The notes: generated by a model not told the origin, from the sequence alone. A DNA stretch of 64,000 nucleotides from Dethiosulfovibrio peptidovorans (GCA_002748665.1 PDTB01000016.1:56659-120658), one strand, 5' to 3'. Shown: positions 1-9,013, counted from the stretch's first letter. Program-made: numbers and translations.

Positions 1-739
1 TGGCGTTCTCATAACAAAAACAAAATTTATACTTGGACAGAGCCTGTATTTTGGAGTTGATAGCGCCCCTGTACACAGGAGAAACGTCGACTGGCAACGG
101 AAACTCACCCCTAAGATAACGCGGTATGTTTCTTATATGTTTTTTCAGTCGAACCATTGCGCCATAATCCCATCCCCACCCATACAGGTCGAAGTTCTCA
201 GGGCTATTTTTTATGAACCAATCTATGGTATGGAGCCTCTCCGTGTAGAGTTCGAGGGGATGCTTTTTTCTCTTATCTGAAACAACCATCACAAAGTCTT
301 TCTTACGAGACGTAAACGGCTGAGTCTGTACAGAATACGGCAATGAATGCGGCCAAAAAAAGTGTACAAATTTCTCCCTGGGGTGCAGTTGAATATCCTC
401 GTCCCATGTCAAGATCACGTCAAATTTTGAATAAGTGACGGGAGACCAATTTTCCGGCATCACGACCTCGGACTCAAAAACCATCAAAAATTTTTTTGCA
501 CTCGGATCCCTTTTATGTACCTTGCGATAGACGGCCCCATCATAATTCATAAAAAGATACCCATAGGGTTTCGTGCTCTCTCGTATATTTTTGTAATAGA
601 CAGGGCTGATGCCGCATGAAGAGATCCTCTCCAGCAAAAATTTCCACGGTCCCAGAGAGTTATCTGGATCAACTTTAGAATATAGAAGCCTCTTATCGCA
701 CAGATCTTCAGAGCCGACAAGCCCGAGCACCTTCCCCAT
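1..739 (-). CDS. GT10-family (fucosyltransferase-like) glycosyltransferase, C-terminus cut by the window edge
   Basis: My own reading of the minus strand from an ATG at 737-739 gives an uninterrupted 246-codon frame that runs off the left edge at the start of the GT10 donor-binding block (KFCFCYENA). Upstream of it are an ELYTERLHTIDWF segment and a DLYGWGWD segment, both paralleled in the next gene (ELYSERRRVLDWF, DLYGTGW). The two are therefore paralogues. GT10 enzymes transfer L-fucose or related sugars from GDP-sugars at the cytoplasmic membrane. With GDP-mannose-derived sugar genes next door, a role in O-antigen assembly is likely. The start lies 14 bp after the stop of the neighbour, with only a weak AGGG upstream. 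The DNA is visibly AT-richer than the lipid A genes, suggesting acquisition by transfer. Donor and acceptor are unknown. Confidence 0.75.
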   Translation of the reverse strand, partial: MGKVLGLVGSEDLCDKRLLYSKVDPDNSLGPWKFLLERISSCGISPVYYKNIRESTKPYGYLFMNYDGAVYRKVHKRDPSAKKFLMVFESEVVMPENWSPVTYSKFDVILTWDEDIQLHPREKFVHFFWPHSLPYSVQTQPFTSRKKDFVMVVSDKRKKHPLELYTERLHTIDWFIKNSPENFDLYGWGWDYGAMVRLKKHIRNIPRYLRGEFPLPVDVSPVYRGAINSKIQALSKYKFCFCYENA

Positions 740-753
740 AATAAAGCCACACC

Positions 754-1800
754 CTAACTTATCAGAATATTTTTAATTAAACTATTCATAAAAGCATCAC
801 CGCTAAATAAGGCCGACTTTTGGCTAGCCAGAAAAGAAACAGCTGCATCAAGGTACTCTTTATGGCGCGTCTCATCCATCGAGGAAATAAAGCTGTACAG
901 ATCCCCGACAGAGTCAAAGCGACTGGCGTCTATAAAGGTCTCCTCGGGAATCAGAGACGATACCTCGTCCCAACCCCAATATATTGGGACGATACCACCG
1001 GAGAAAGAGTCAAATATTTTTTCAGTGATATAACCGGGGACATCCTTCATGTTTTCGTAGCAAAAATTGAATTTATACTCACAAAGAGCCTCCTCTTTGG
1101 AGGAGAGTAACCCTTTATAAATCGAATAGTCCTTGATTCTGACTGGATATTGATCCCTGATCCTCCTGATTCTATTTTTAAAGAGCTCTTTTACCTTCTT
1201 CCGTACACTCAAATTCCATCCAGTACCATAAAGGTCGAGATCGGCAGAACGGTTGGCCTCAAACCAATCCAAGACCCTCCTCCTCTCTGAGTAGAGCTCC
1301 TTCCTGGACTTATTTTTCTTATTCCCGGCAACCATAATACACATTTTCTTGTCTTGAAAAGAGAGTCCTGAAGGCCTCGGCAAAGTGAGTTTGTTCGGCC
1401 AATAGTATCGTACGAACCTGTCTCCCTTAAGCTCTGGGTTCCAGGTAAAAATTTTTTCAAAAAAGCTGTAGTTCGATTCTTTCCCATTATCAGGGACAAT
1501 TTGAGGGCATTCTGTCAAAACCAGATATTTCTGATGGGGACCGTTCAGGATCTCCTTAAAGCAGGGCCTCTTTTTATCTGGCATGTCGAAGAAGAGTATC
1601 TTTTGAAAGCCCAACAGAGAATCCGTTTCAGGATCAGGAGCGGATAAAGACCATCCATGTCTTGCCATTCTCTCTTTAAGTTCACAAAAATAAAAACCCC
1701 AGCTATTGCCTAAAGGAAAGTTTTTCATCCAGTCATAGTCAAATATTTTTTCATTGCCATAATACACGTTTCCATATGCAAAAAGAGCAATCTTTTTCAT
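754..1800 (-). CDS. GT10-family glycosyltransferase (fucosyl/colitosyl transferase-like)
   Basis: This 348-residue protein starts at ATG 1800 (MKKIALFAYGN) and overlaps the stop of manC by 4 bp (ATGA). A longer open frame upstream exists but would run antisense-like through manC. The C-terminal third carries the GT10 signature: KFNFCYENMKDVPGYITEKI followed by GGIVPIYWG, matching the family pattern FxxxxEN...YITEK...G.VPIY.G. GT10 enzymes are GDP-fucose-dependent alpha-1,3/1,4 transferases, usually peripheral on the inner membrane. Because the operon encodes a ColD-like dehydratase, the true donor may be GDP-L-colitose (inference). It is paralogous to the truncated gene that follows it. AT-rich composition contrasts with manC upstream. 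Confidence 0.82.
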   Translation of the reverse strand: MKKIALFAYGNVYYGNEKIFDYDWMKNFPLGNSWGFYFCELKERMARHGWSLSAPDPETDSLLGFQKILFFDMPDKKRPCFKEILNGPHQKYLVLTECPQIVPDNGKESNYSFFEKIFTWNPELKGDRFVRYYWPNKLTLPRPSGLSFQDKKMCIMVAGNKKNKSRKELYSERRRVLDWFEANRSADLDLYGTGWNLSVRKKVKELFKNRIRRIRDQYPVRIKDYSIYKGLLSSKEEALCEYKFNFCYENMKDVPGYITEKIFDSFSGGIVPIYWGWDEVSSLIPEETFIDASRFDSVGDLYSFISSMDETRHKEYLDAAVSFLASQKSALFSGDAFMNSLIKNILIS

Positions 1801-3185
1801 TGTACGTTGTCCCCATGTACGTCTATACGCACAATATCGTCCTCCCCAAGGTATGCGCCGTTTTGGACCTCTATGACCTCCAGGGGGATCCGGCCAGGGT
1901 TGCTCAGTCTGTGGAGTTGTTTTTTTTCTATGAACGTGCTTTCCCCTTCGCGGAGATAGAGGGTTTCTTCCCCTCGCGTGACCTGGGCAATTCCCCGAAC
2001 GACGACCCAATGCTCCGTCCTGTGATAGTGATACTGGAGACTCAGGGATTTTCCCGGAAAGACGGTCAACCTTTTGACCTTGACCCCATCTCCCTCGTGG
2101 AGTATGCGATATTCTCCCCACCTTCGAGCGGCTTCCGGGGTCTGCCACAGTTCCCGACGCTCATCCTTTTTCAGTCTAGCGACGATTTCCCGAACATCCT
2201 GAGATCGTCCTCTGGGCGATATGTACAGGGCATCGGCTGTGTCCACCACCGAGAGGTCGTGGGTCCCCACAAGGGTCACCAGTCTCCGATCACCACGTAC
2301 AAGACATCCCGAGCTGTCCTGAAGGAGGACGTCTCCCATGACAGCGTTGCCCTCGGCGTCCTTGGGGCTCCGATCATACACGGCGTCCCAGCTCCCCAGA
2401 TCCGACCATCCAGCGTCCAATGGCACCACGGCCACGTTAGTCGCTTTCTCCATGACGCCATAGTCCAGAGACAGAGAGGGAAAATCACGGAAGGCATCTG
2501 AAACGGCCTTGCTTCCTCCCTCCATAGCAGCGAAGATGGAGGGCAGAAATTCTCTGAAGGCCTCTATCATGTCACCCAAACGGAAGAGGAAGATCCCAGC
2601 GTTCCACAGATAGGTTCCCTGTCTCAGGTACACCTCTGCCGTCTTCCGGTCCGGCTTTTCGACAAACCGTCGTACATCTCGCCAACCGTCGTGCTCATCG
2701 CCGCTTTGGATATAGCCGTATCCGGTCTCGGGGCTATCGGGAACCACACCGAAGGTGACCAGTTTCCCTCGATGCAGAGCTTTAAGACCAATCTGAACGG
2801 CTCTGTAAAAAGCGGCCTCGTCATCCATGACGTGGTCGCTGGGGCAAAGCACTATCGGGGTGTGATCGTCAGCGCCCTTTTCAACCAGACGAGCCAGTCC
2901 AAGGGCAACGGCAGGAGCTGTATTTCGCCCCACCGGTTCGACAATCAGGATGTCTCCAATTAAACCGACTTCGCTGGCCTGGTAGTTAATCTGGCTATCC
3001 CACCGCTCTCCACTGACCACGATGATTTGGTCTCCGCAGAGGGGAAAAAGCCGCCTTACAGTAATCTGGAACAAGGTGAGTTCTCCAGTAAGCCGCAAAA
3101 ACTGCTTCGGCACCTCATCCCGGGAGAGAGGCCAGAGCCGGGTTCCTCCTCCTCCGGCAAGAACGAGCCCCTGAAGTGACGTCAC
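1797..3185 (-). CDS. manC: Mannose-1-phosphate guanylyltransferase / mannose-6-phosphate isomerase (bifunctional type II)
   Basis: The 462-residue protein makes GDP-D-mannose from mannose-1-phosphate and GTP; the fused C-terminal cupin normally interconverts fructose-6-P and mannose-6-P. Seen: the N-terminal nucleotidyltransferase motif LVLAGGGGTRLWPLSR, the sugar-binding FVEKPD and WNAGIF motifs, and a C-terminal cupin with YHYHRTEHW and a VIEVQNG ending typical of the PMI domain. The start is GTG at 3185, overlapping the stop of the ColD-like gene by 4 bp (GTGA). It supplies the precursor for the Gmd, ColD-like and ColC/Fcl-like enzymes encoded just upstream. No separate phosphomannomutase is visible in the window. 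Confidence 0.93.
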   Translation of the reverse strand: MTSLQGLVLAGGGGTRLWPLSRDEVPKQFLRLTGELTLFQITVRRLFPLCGDQIIVVSGERWDSQINYQASEVGLIGDILIVEPVGRNTAPAVALGLARLVEKGADDHTPIVLCPSDHVMDDEAAFYRAVQIGLKALHRGKLVTFGVVPDSPETGYGYIQSGDEHDGWRDVRRFVEKPDRKTAEVYLRQGTYLWNAGIFLFRLGDMIEAFREFLPSIFAAMEGGSKAVSDAFRDFPSLSLDYGVMEKATNVAVVPLDAGWSDLGSWDAVYDRSPKDAEGNAVMGDVLLQDSSGCLVRGDRRLVTLVGTHDLSVVDTADALYISPRGRSQDVREIVARLKKDERRELWQTPEAARRWGEYRILHEGDGVKVKRLTVFPGKSLSLQYHYHRTEHWVVVRGIAQVTRGEETLYLREGESTFIEKKQLHRLSNPGRIPLEVIEVQNGAYLGEDDIVRIDVHGDNVQ

Positions 3186-4366
3186 GCCTGGCCTCCCAGA
3201 CAGCCTTCCAGAAAGGTCAGCTCTTCGTCGTCATAGTCTGGATGGTTGCCGCAGTAGAGGCCGCAATCGTGGATAAAGTCGGCCTCCGGGAGGTCCCGAA
3301 GGACCGAGGCATATCGACGATAGAAGGGCTGTCTTTGGATGTTCCCGGCAATAAGAGGACGAATTTCGACACCGGCGGCAGACAGCTTATCGGCGTAGGT
3401 CCGTCGAAGATCGGGAGTTCGACAGAGGATGGGGACAGCGAAATTGGAGATCCGGCTCAGATGATCTCGCCTCACCGTCAGGAGGTCGGAGTTTTGGGCC
3501 ATGGCCTCCTCCATTCGAAGATACGCCCGTTCTCTCCGAACAATGGACAACGGCAGGTAGGAGAGTTGACGACGCCCTAAAAAACCTGTGATCTCCGTTG
3601 GACGAAGATTATACCCCAGGTCGTAGAAGGTGTATTTAGCGTCCAACTCGGAGTCGACGCCGTATTGCCCTCGGAGGGTTTGTTTTTCGTCGTCCGTGAG
3701 GTTCCGATCCCAGCCGTTGGCTCGGACGAGTTTGAGCATGGCAGCCAGGTCGGGATCGTCGGTGCAGACCATTCCCCCCTCCACCGTGGACATGTGATGG
3801 GAGACAAAGAAGGAAAAAGAGCTTCCCAGCCCGAAATTGCCCAGTTTGGTGCCTTTCAGCTCCGATCCCAGGGATTCACAGTTATCCTCGAGGAGGAGAA
3901 GCCTCCTGTCCTCGCAGATGTCCCGGATCCGATCCAGATCACCGGCAAAACCCAGAGCGTTAGTTATGAAGAGAGCCTTCAGATCCAGTTTGTCCATACA
4001 TCTCTCAACATCCCGAGAGTCCACGTTCAGGGTATCCCTGGAGCAGTCAAGAGCCACAGGCACCATGCCAAGCTGAACGATGGGCATGATGTTGGTGGAC
4101 CAGGTGACAGCCGAGAAGCCGATCCGATCCCCATTTTTCAGCTTCCTCTCGTTTTTCAGGGCCTGGAGAAGAGCCAGGTTGGCACTCCCACCACTGTTGA
4201 AGAGAACAGCGTGGCTCCGCCCCTGGTACCGGGCAAAATCGCTCTCGAAGGCTCGACATTGGGTTCCCATACTGAAGATGTCGGCCTGTTCCACAAAGCG
4301 GGCCAGAGCGTTTTTCGTCTCTTGTTCGTGCAAAAAGGTGTTTTTCACCAAGGGGATTCGATACAC
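3182..4366 (-). CDS. colD: PLP-dependent GDP-4-keto-6-deoxy-D-mannose 3-dehydratase-like protein (ColD type)
   Basis: A 394-residue member of the DegT/DnrJ/EryC1 aminotransferase fold. The position normally holding the PLP-binding lysine is instead in an SHHMSTVEGGM motif (His190/His191). Replacement of that lysine by histidine is the hallmark of the sugar 3-dehydratases ColD and RfbH, which remove the C3 hydroxyl rather than transaminate. Length matches ColD (about 388). With gmd and a GDP-fucose-synthase-like reductase in the same operon, the likely role is conversion of GDP-4-keto-6-deoxymannose to the 3,6-dideoxy intermediate of GDP-L-colitose. RfbH-like use of another substrate cannot be excluded. 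The start is GTG 4366, directly after the TAG of the upstream gene, with GGAG about 10 nt before. Confidence 0.72.
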   Translation of the reverse strand: MYRIPLVKNTFLHEQETKNALARFVEQADIFSMGTQCRAFESDFARYQGRSHAVLFNSGGSANLALLQALKNERKLKNGDRIGFSAVTWSTNIMPIVQLGMVPVALDCSRDTLNVDSRDVERCMDKLDLKALFITNALGFAGDLDRIRDICEDRRLLLLEDNCESLGSELKGTKLGNFGLGSSFSFFVSHHMSTVEGGMVCTDDPDLAAMLKLVRANGWDRNLTDDEKQTLRGQYGVDSELDAKYTFYDLGYNLRPTEITGFLGRRQLSYLPLSIVRRERAYLRMEEAMAQNSDLLTVRRDHLSRISNFAVPILCRTPDLRRTYADKLSAAGVEIRPLIAGNIQRQPFYRRYASVLRDLPEADFIHDCGLYCGNHPDYDDEELTFLEGCLGGQA

Positions 4367-5293
4367 CTATTGTCTCTCCTCTCTCTGACAGTACAGGCTC
4401 ACCATCTCGACAACACCCCGAGCCAGGTCATATTTGGGACTGAAGCCGAGTTTCCGCAAGATGGAGACGTCCAAACATTTTCTGGGCATGCCGTCGGGCA
4501 TGGAGGAATCCCAGAGGATATCCCCATGATACCCTGCCGCCTTTCGGACGGTCTCCGCCAGCTGGGCAATGGTGACGTCCTCTCCACTGCCCACGTTCAC
4601 GATACCCGGTCCCTCCCACCGGTCCATGAGAAGCATGACCGCCTCTGCCATGTCGTCCACATGGAGAAATTCCCGTCGAGCTTGTCCTGTTCCCCACAGG
4701 GTTACGGTCGGGGCGCCTTTTTTCTTTGCCTCGACGAAGCGTCTGACCAGGGCGGCGATGACGTGCGCGTTTTCCGGGTCAAAGCTATCCCCCGGACCAT
4801 ACAGATTACAGGGCATAACACATAGCCCACTGATTCCATACTGTTGTACAAGATATTGAACCAATCGGAGACCAGCGATCTTCGCCAGTGCGTAGCCTTC
4901 GTTGGTGGGCTCCAGAGATCCCGTAAGTAAAAAATCCTCTTTCATCGGCTGAGGGCATTCTCTGGGGTATATGCATGAACTCCCCAAGAAGACCAGTTTT
5001 TTCACGCCGTTTTTGGCCGCTCCGTTGATGACGTTGTTCTGGATTTGGAGGTTTTCATATAAAAACCCATACGGATCGGCAACGTTGGCCCCAATGCCTC
5101 CCACTCTGGCCGCTGCAAGGACAACCACCTCGGGCCGGTTTTCGATAAAAAAATTTTCCGTCGCTTTCTGATCCAGCAAATCCAGTTCACGACGGGTTCT
5201 CGTCAGTATATCCCTGATTCCCCGATCTTTCAGGGCACGAACGATGGCACTTCCTGCCATACCCCTGTGACCGGCTACGTAGATTTTTTTCAT
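4367..5293 (-). CDS. GDP-4-keto sugar epimerase/reductase (GDP-L-fucose synthase or GDP-L-colitose synthase ColC)
   Basis: A 308-residue short-chain dehydrogenase of the GMER/Fcl family. Seen: NADP-binding GHRGMAGSAI at the N-terminus, SSCIYP with the catalytic Cys, YALAK (the Tyr-x-x-x-Lys pair), MPCNLYGPGDSF and an AHVIAALVRRF segment with the second catalytic residue (His). The enzyme epimerises C3/C5 or C5 and reduces the C4 ketone of a GDP-4-keto-6-deoxyhexose. ColC and fucose synthase share these motifs, so the sequence alone does not separate them; the ColD-like gene directly downstream favours colitose. I chose ATG 5293 (MKKIYVAGHRG), 8 bp after the nuclease-like gene, over an upstream in-frame codon that would overlap it. 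Confidence 0.85.
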   Translation of the reverse strand: MKKIYVAGHRGMAGSAIVRALKDRGIRDILTRTRRELDLLDQKATENFFIENRPEVVVLAAARVGGIGANVADPYGFLYENLQIQNNVINGAAKNGVKKLVFLGSSCIYPRECPQPMKEDFLLTGSLEPTNEGYALAKIAGLRLVQYLVQQYGISGLCVMPCNLYGPGDSFDPENAHVIAALVRRFVEAKKKGAPTVTLWGTGQARREFLHVDDMAEAVMLLMDRWEGPGIVNVGSGEDVTIAQLAETVRKAAGYHGDILWDSSMPDGMPRKCLDVSILRKLGFSPKYDLARGVVEMVSLYCQREERQ

Positions 5294-5301
5294 GAGTTGG
5301 A

Positions 5302-5808
5302 TCACTTCCAAAATTTTGGTTCAGCATCGGGATCTTTATTGCTCTGTATTTTAGGATGAGGATCGATGGACCTCAGGCTTTTTTTAAGAACCTGATAAAA
5401 ACGAGCTCCATCAATTACAGGAGGGAAAAGACGACTTGGATTTTGAGGTTGTTCCAGATGAAAAATAACCCGTATTTTTTTAGCGCCTAAACACTTCTTT
5501 GCCATCTTTTTTTCCTCGAAATTATTCGCATTCAAAGAGGCAGGAAGAAGGGCCGACAGGGTTCCCAGAACCTTATTTATGATGACATCCTGAATTGGCA
5601 CATCGTCTTTCCTGCGATGAAATCGGTAGTCCTTGACCTCGATCAAATAGAGCGTTCTGCCCGGACTCAACGCGATCAGATCCAGAGCTTTGATACCATT
5701 CTTCATCTTTGAAAAATGTTTCCTGTAAAATTTCCAGTCGTCGAATTTTGAGACCTTCCAGTCATCAGGAAATTCAAAGCTCAGAGAGTCCACCTGATAT
5801 CGTGTCAT
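5302..5808 (-). CDS. Hypothetical PD-(D/E)xK nuclease-like protein paired with an AAA ATPase
   Basis: I do not recognise this 168-residue protein by family. It contains the spacing of a PD-(D/E)xK nuclease core: Asp43 in a hydrophobic strand (ALDLIAL), then Glu57-Val-Lys59 in LYLIEVKDYR. The rest is rich in Lys/Phe/Trp and ends in a charged tail. ATG 5808 overlaps the stop of the ATPase gene by 4 bp (ATGA), implying translational coupling and a joint function. The pair interrupts the deoxy-sugar genes and looks AT-richer than manC or gmd. An ATPase plus nuclease of this size resembles two-gene anti-phage modules, but no known system name is assigned. Nuclease activity is an inference from the motif alone. 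Confidence 0.6.
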   Translation of the reverse strand: MTRYQVDSLSFEFPDDWKVSKFDDWKFYRKHFSKMKNGIKALDLIALSPGRTLYLIEVKDYRFHRRKDDVPIQDVIINKVLGTLSALLPASLNANNFEEKKMAKKCLGAKKIRVIFHLEQPQNPSRLFPPVIDGARFYQVLKKSLRSIDPHPKIQSNKDPDAEPKFWK

Positions 5809-6857
5809 GACTCTTCCTGCCAATCCTCTGAAAGATAACGATTCGACTGGTCAACATTCTCATCAAGGGAGACCAGATGTTCTATATCGTCGATTGAATC
5901 TCCCTGTTCTACAACCACACCACTCTCTTCTCCGTGCAAGCCTATAAACCTGACAGGGAGTTTTTTATAAGCATTTTTTTGCAACGCCAATTCTCTGAGC
6001 AGAAAAAGGTCGTGAGTTGCCATGAAAACCTGCACACCATACTTACATAGATTCAGGGTTGTCTTAACGATCAACTTTACCAACCTGGGATTGAGGTTCG
6101 CTTCCGGCTCGTCCCAAAAAAGGCAGCTATTTTTCCTGAGGCCACCGGATGCCACCAGATGAGCGACCATTGCAAGTTTTCTGTGCCCTTCCGCAACAAG
6201 ATGGATCTCCATCTTGCCGTCTTTTTTTTGAATGTAGAAGCGTCCGTCCGAAACGATGAGTTTTCCCGACATCCCTTTCTCCAGGGGATCCAGAATTCCC
6301 CGCATGAACGCATTCCTGGGACCCTTCATGAGAGGAGTACCCAACAACAGACACGTATCCCTCCAGGTCTCTTCAAATTCCAGGTAATGCCTTTCGTACG
6401 TTGACACGAAATTGGGGTACAGGGACATCAGTTCTCTTGTAGGGAAAAAGAGTGGCTCCGTATCGCTCCACGATAAAGGAGCCTTCTCGACCGAGACTTC
6501 TGTTTTACTGTTTGATGCAAAGCCACACGAGAGATCGCAAGAAGAATTCGTGAACCGAAGCGAGATATCGCATCTGGCTCTGCCCTGACGACGTCGGGTC
6601 AACCTTCCCAAATTTTCGGGTCGAAAAACACCCACCAATTTTTCAGCAATAGCCATCTGGAGGTATTTTTTAGACGGGGCTTCTCCCTTGAACTTACGTC
6701 TTCCCTCGGCCAGTACAGCCGAAAGGCTATAAGCGACCTTAAGAAGGTGGCTTTTACCAGTCCCGTTCATACCAACGACAACGTTCAATTTAGGGGAAAA
6801 ATCAATCTGTGCTTCGGAGAAAACGGTGAGATTTTTTATGGTAAGTCCTTTAAGCAC
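5805..6857 (-). CDS. AAA family (RecF/OLD-like, AAA_15/AAA_21 type) ATPase
   Basis: A 350-residue ABC/SMC-type ATPase. Seen: the N-terminal LKGLTIKNLTVFSEA strand pattern of RecF/OLD-like ATPases, Walker A GMNGTGKS (residues 29-36), an AEGHRKLAM segment in the signature position, Walker B CLFWDEPEANLNP, and a switch histidine in FMATHD. No TOPRIM domain is visible, unlike true OLD nucleases; the nuclease function may instead reside in the coupled downstream gene. Translation starts at GTG 6857 with a GGAGGGAG box about 8 nt before. It lies 24 bp after gmd, so it is probably read on the O-antigen transcript. Members of this ATPase class recur in phage-defence operons, but a defence role here is inference. 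Confidence 0.8.
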   Translation of the reverse strand: MLKGLTIKNLTVFSEAQIDFSPKLNVVVGMNGTGKSHLLKVAYSLSAVLAEGRRKFKGEAPSKKYLQMAIAEKLVGVFRPENLGRLTRRRQGRARCDISLRFTNSSCDLSCGFASNSKTEVSVEKAPLSWSDTEPLFFPTRELMSLYPNFVSTYERHYLEFEETWRDTCLLLGTPLMKGPRNAFMRGILDPLEKGMSGKLIVSDGRFYIQKKDGKMEIHLVAEGHRKLAMVAHLVASGGLRKNSCLFWDEPEANLNPRLVKLIVKTTLNLCKYGVQVFMATHDLFLLRELALQKNAYKKLPVRFIGLHGEESGVVVEQGDSIDDIEHLVSLDENVDQSNRYLSEDWQEES

Positions 6858-6881
6858 AACAACTCCCTCCTTCAGGCTACA

Positions 6882-7976
6882 TCATGTGAGCTCTTCTATA
6901 GCAGGACAGATCGTATAGCCGGCATCTCGACAGAGTATGTCTTTCTGAAAGAGGTCCAGATCATGAGAGACCATTTCCGCCACGAGGTCCTCGAAGGAAA
7001 CTTTTCTCTTCCAGCCCAATTTTTCTCTGGCTTTGCTTGGATCCCCCAGAAGGAGCTCGACCTCGGTAGGCCGAAAGTACCGGGGATCGACCTCGACCAA
7101 GGTCTCCCCTGTCTCGGAGTTCAGTCCTTTTTCGTCGACACCGGTACCACTCCAGGTCAGGTGTATTCCGGTCTTTTCGAAGGCAAGGTTCACAAATTCC
7201 CGAACTGAGTGAGTTTCCCCCGTGGCGATGACGAAGTCATCCGGTTCATCCTGTTGCAGCATAAACCACATAGCCTCGACGTAGTCTCGGGCATGTCCCC
7301 AGTCCCGCTTAGCATCCAGGTTACCCAGGTACAGTTTACTCTGAAGTCCAAGGGATATCCGGGCTGCCGCTCGAGTGATTTTTCTGGTGACGAAAGTCTC
7401 TCCCCGAAGGGGCGATTCATGGTTAAAGAGGATACCGTTGCAACCGTAGATACCGTAAGCCTCCCGATAGTTGACGGTGATCCAGTAGCCGTAGAGTTTG
7501 GCAGCTGCATAAGGACTTCTGGGGTAAAAGGGAGTTGACTCTCTTTGAGGAACCTCCTGGACTTTGCCATAGAGCTCACTCGTGGAGGCCTGATAGAAAC
7601 GGGTGGAGTCCTCCAACCCGAGGATACGAATGCCTTCCAGGAGACGCAGGACACCCAAGCCGTCTCCGTTGGCCGTGTATTCCGGGGTCTCAAAGGAGAC
7701 TTTCACGTGGCTCTGGGCCGCCAGGTTGTAGATTTCGTCAGGTTTGATCTCCTGAAGAAGCCGAACGATGTTGGACGAGTCGGTGAGATCACCGTAGTGA
7801 AGGACCAACCCTCGCCCCTCCTCGTGGGGATCTCGAAAAAGGTTGTCAATCCGTCCCGTGTTGAAGAGGGAGGAGCGTCTTTTCATCCCGTGAACTTCGT
7901 ACCCCTTATCCAACAAGAATTTGGACAGGTACGCTCCGTCCTGACCGGTGATACCGGTAATGAGAGCTTTTTTCAT
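6882..7976 (-). CDS. gmd: GDP-mannose 4,6-dehydratase
   Basis: This 364-residue NADP-dependent extended SDR converts GDP-D-mannose to GDP-4-keto-6-deoxy-D-mannose, the branch point for fucose, colitose, perosamine and rhamnose. Seen: [10 protein letters not shown] at the N-terminus, [16 protein letters not shown] (a GMD-specific NADP-phosphate motif), STSELYG, catalytic YAAAK, and [14 protein letters not shown]. The length matches the family. ATG 7976 overlaps the stop of the upstream GT4 gene by 4 bp. It feeds the reductase and ColD-like dehydratase encoded on the other side of the ATPase-nuclease pair, so that pair splits one pathway in two. Confidence 0.95.
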   Translation of the reverse strand: MKKALITGITGQDGAYLSKFLLDKGYEVHGMKRRSSLFNTGRIDNLFRDPHEEGRGLVLHYGDLTDSSNIVRLLQEIKPDEIYNLAAQSHVKVSFETPEYTANGDGLGVLRLLEGIRILGLEDSTRFYQASTSELYGKVQEVPQRESTPFYPRSPYAAAKLYGYWITVNYREAYGIYGCNGILFNHESPLRGETFVTRKITRAAARISLGLQSKLYLGNLDAKRDWGHARDYVEAMWFMLQQDEPDDFVIATGETHSVREFVNLAFEKTGIHLTWSGTGVDEKGLNSETGETLVEVDPRYFRPTEVELLLGDPSKAREKLGWKRKVSFEDLVAEMVSHDLDLFQKDILCRDAGYTICPAIEELT

Positions 7977-9013
7977 CGTACAGAACCGCCTTTCCGTAGC
8001 GAGCAGACATTCTCGTAGAAATTCTGGACTCGATGGGCCATTTGAGAGATAGACGGGAGCACGTCACTTCGAGGTTCAAAAAAACACCCCGACGGTTTCT
8101 CCATATGGTCAAGAATAGCACGACGCCAAGCGCCTGCAGTCGGAGCGATCAACTCCTTGTCAGGATAAATCTCCCGAAAGGCCGGGATATCAGCGGCCAA
8201 AACAGGGGTTCCCACGGCCAGGGCAGTGAGGAGGACCAACCCTGCCCCCTCGCTCCTGGACGGCAGAAGACAGCAGTCGCATTGGGCCAGTTTTTCCGGC
8301 ACGTCGTCGCAGTAGCCCGAGAAGGACACCCGTTTCTCCTGTCCTGAAGCAGTCACCAAAGACCGAAGTTCACCCTCCAAAGGCCCCTCTCCCACAATCT
8401 CCAAGGTCCACCGAGGATCCCTGGCCAAGTTTCGACAGAAGAGGGAGACCAAAAAATCCACTCCCTTGACCTTGGTCAGGCGACCAACGTACAGAAAACG
8501 AACCGGGCCATCTCCACTCCGAGGGGACCAGCGCACCCCAGGAATGGGGGTGCCATGGGGGATTACCTGAACCGTCGGAGGCAGCCAATCCGTGAGGTAC
8601 TCCATCACAGTTCGAGAAACGCATACGGCCCCATGAGCCCGTTTGTAGGGGATGAGCCCTCGGTTGAGCGAGTACATGGCATGGGCCGTGACCACGAAAG
8701 GAACACCCGAAAGGGACGATGCCCACCAGGCCACCCATGCCGGCACCCTCGAGTGAGCATGGAGCACCTGCCATCCCTGAGAGCGAGCCTTCCATGCCAA
8801 CCTTAAGGCGCAGATTCCACCGGTAAGGGGGTCTTTCCTGTGGACGGGAAGACAGACGTGCTCTACTCTGGAGGGGAGTTCGGAGACCATTCGGCCACCA
8901 TGGGATATCACGGTGACGTCATGCCCTGCTCTGATCTGTTCCGAGGTCAGATCCACCACGTGACGTTCCACGCCCCCCACGTTCAACCCGGGAAGAAGAT
9001 GAGCGATCCTCAC
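7973..9013 (-). CDS. GT4 (GT-B fold) glycosyltransferase
   Basis: A 346-residue glycosyltransferase of the group-1/GT4 type, acting on the cytoplasmic face in LPS core or O-antigen assembly. Seen: an N-terminal [15 protein letters not shown] glycine-rich acceptor loop, a central [15 protein letters not shown] motif, and a C-terminal [20 protein letters not shown] segment equivalent to the EX7E nucleotide-sugar motif. The first glutamate lies in SRSEGAG; the second is not conserved, Ala-Leu-Ala replacing the usual MA-E. GTG 9013 gives a 4-bp GTGA overlap with the ELM1-like gene and a normal N-terminus; a longer frame exists upstream but overlaps that gene more. Donor sugar is not predictable. 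Confidence 0.85.
   Translation of the reverse strand: MRIAHLLPGLNVGGVERHVVDLTSEQIRAGHDVTVISHGGRMVSELPSRVEHVCLPVHRKDPLTGGICALRLAWKARSQGWQVLHAHSRVPAWVAWWASSLSGVPFVVTAHAMYSLNRGLIPYKRAHGAVCVSRTVMEYLTDWLPPTVQVIPHGTPIPGVRWSPRSGDGPVRFLYVGRLTKVKGVDFLVSLFCRNLARDPRWTLEIVGEGPLEGELRSLVTASGQEKRVSFSGYCDDVPEKLAQCDCCLLPSRSEGAGLVLLTALAVGTPVLAADIPAFREIYPDKELIAPTAGAWRRAILDHMEKPSGCFFEPRSDVLPSISQMAHRVQNFYENVCSLRKGGSVR

Noticed and set aside
3665-4825. Plus-strand open frame of 386 codons across the ColD/ColC genes
   Set aside because: Antisense to two well-supported genes, spans their boundary, low-complexity composition.
7209-8018. Overlapping plus-strand frames opposite gmd
   Set aside because: Antisense shadows of the well-supported gmd gene.
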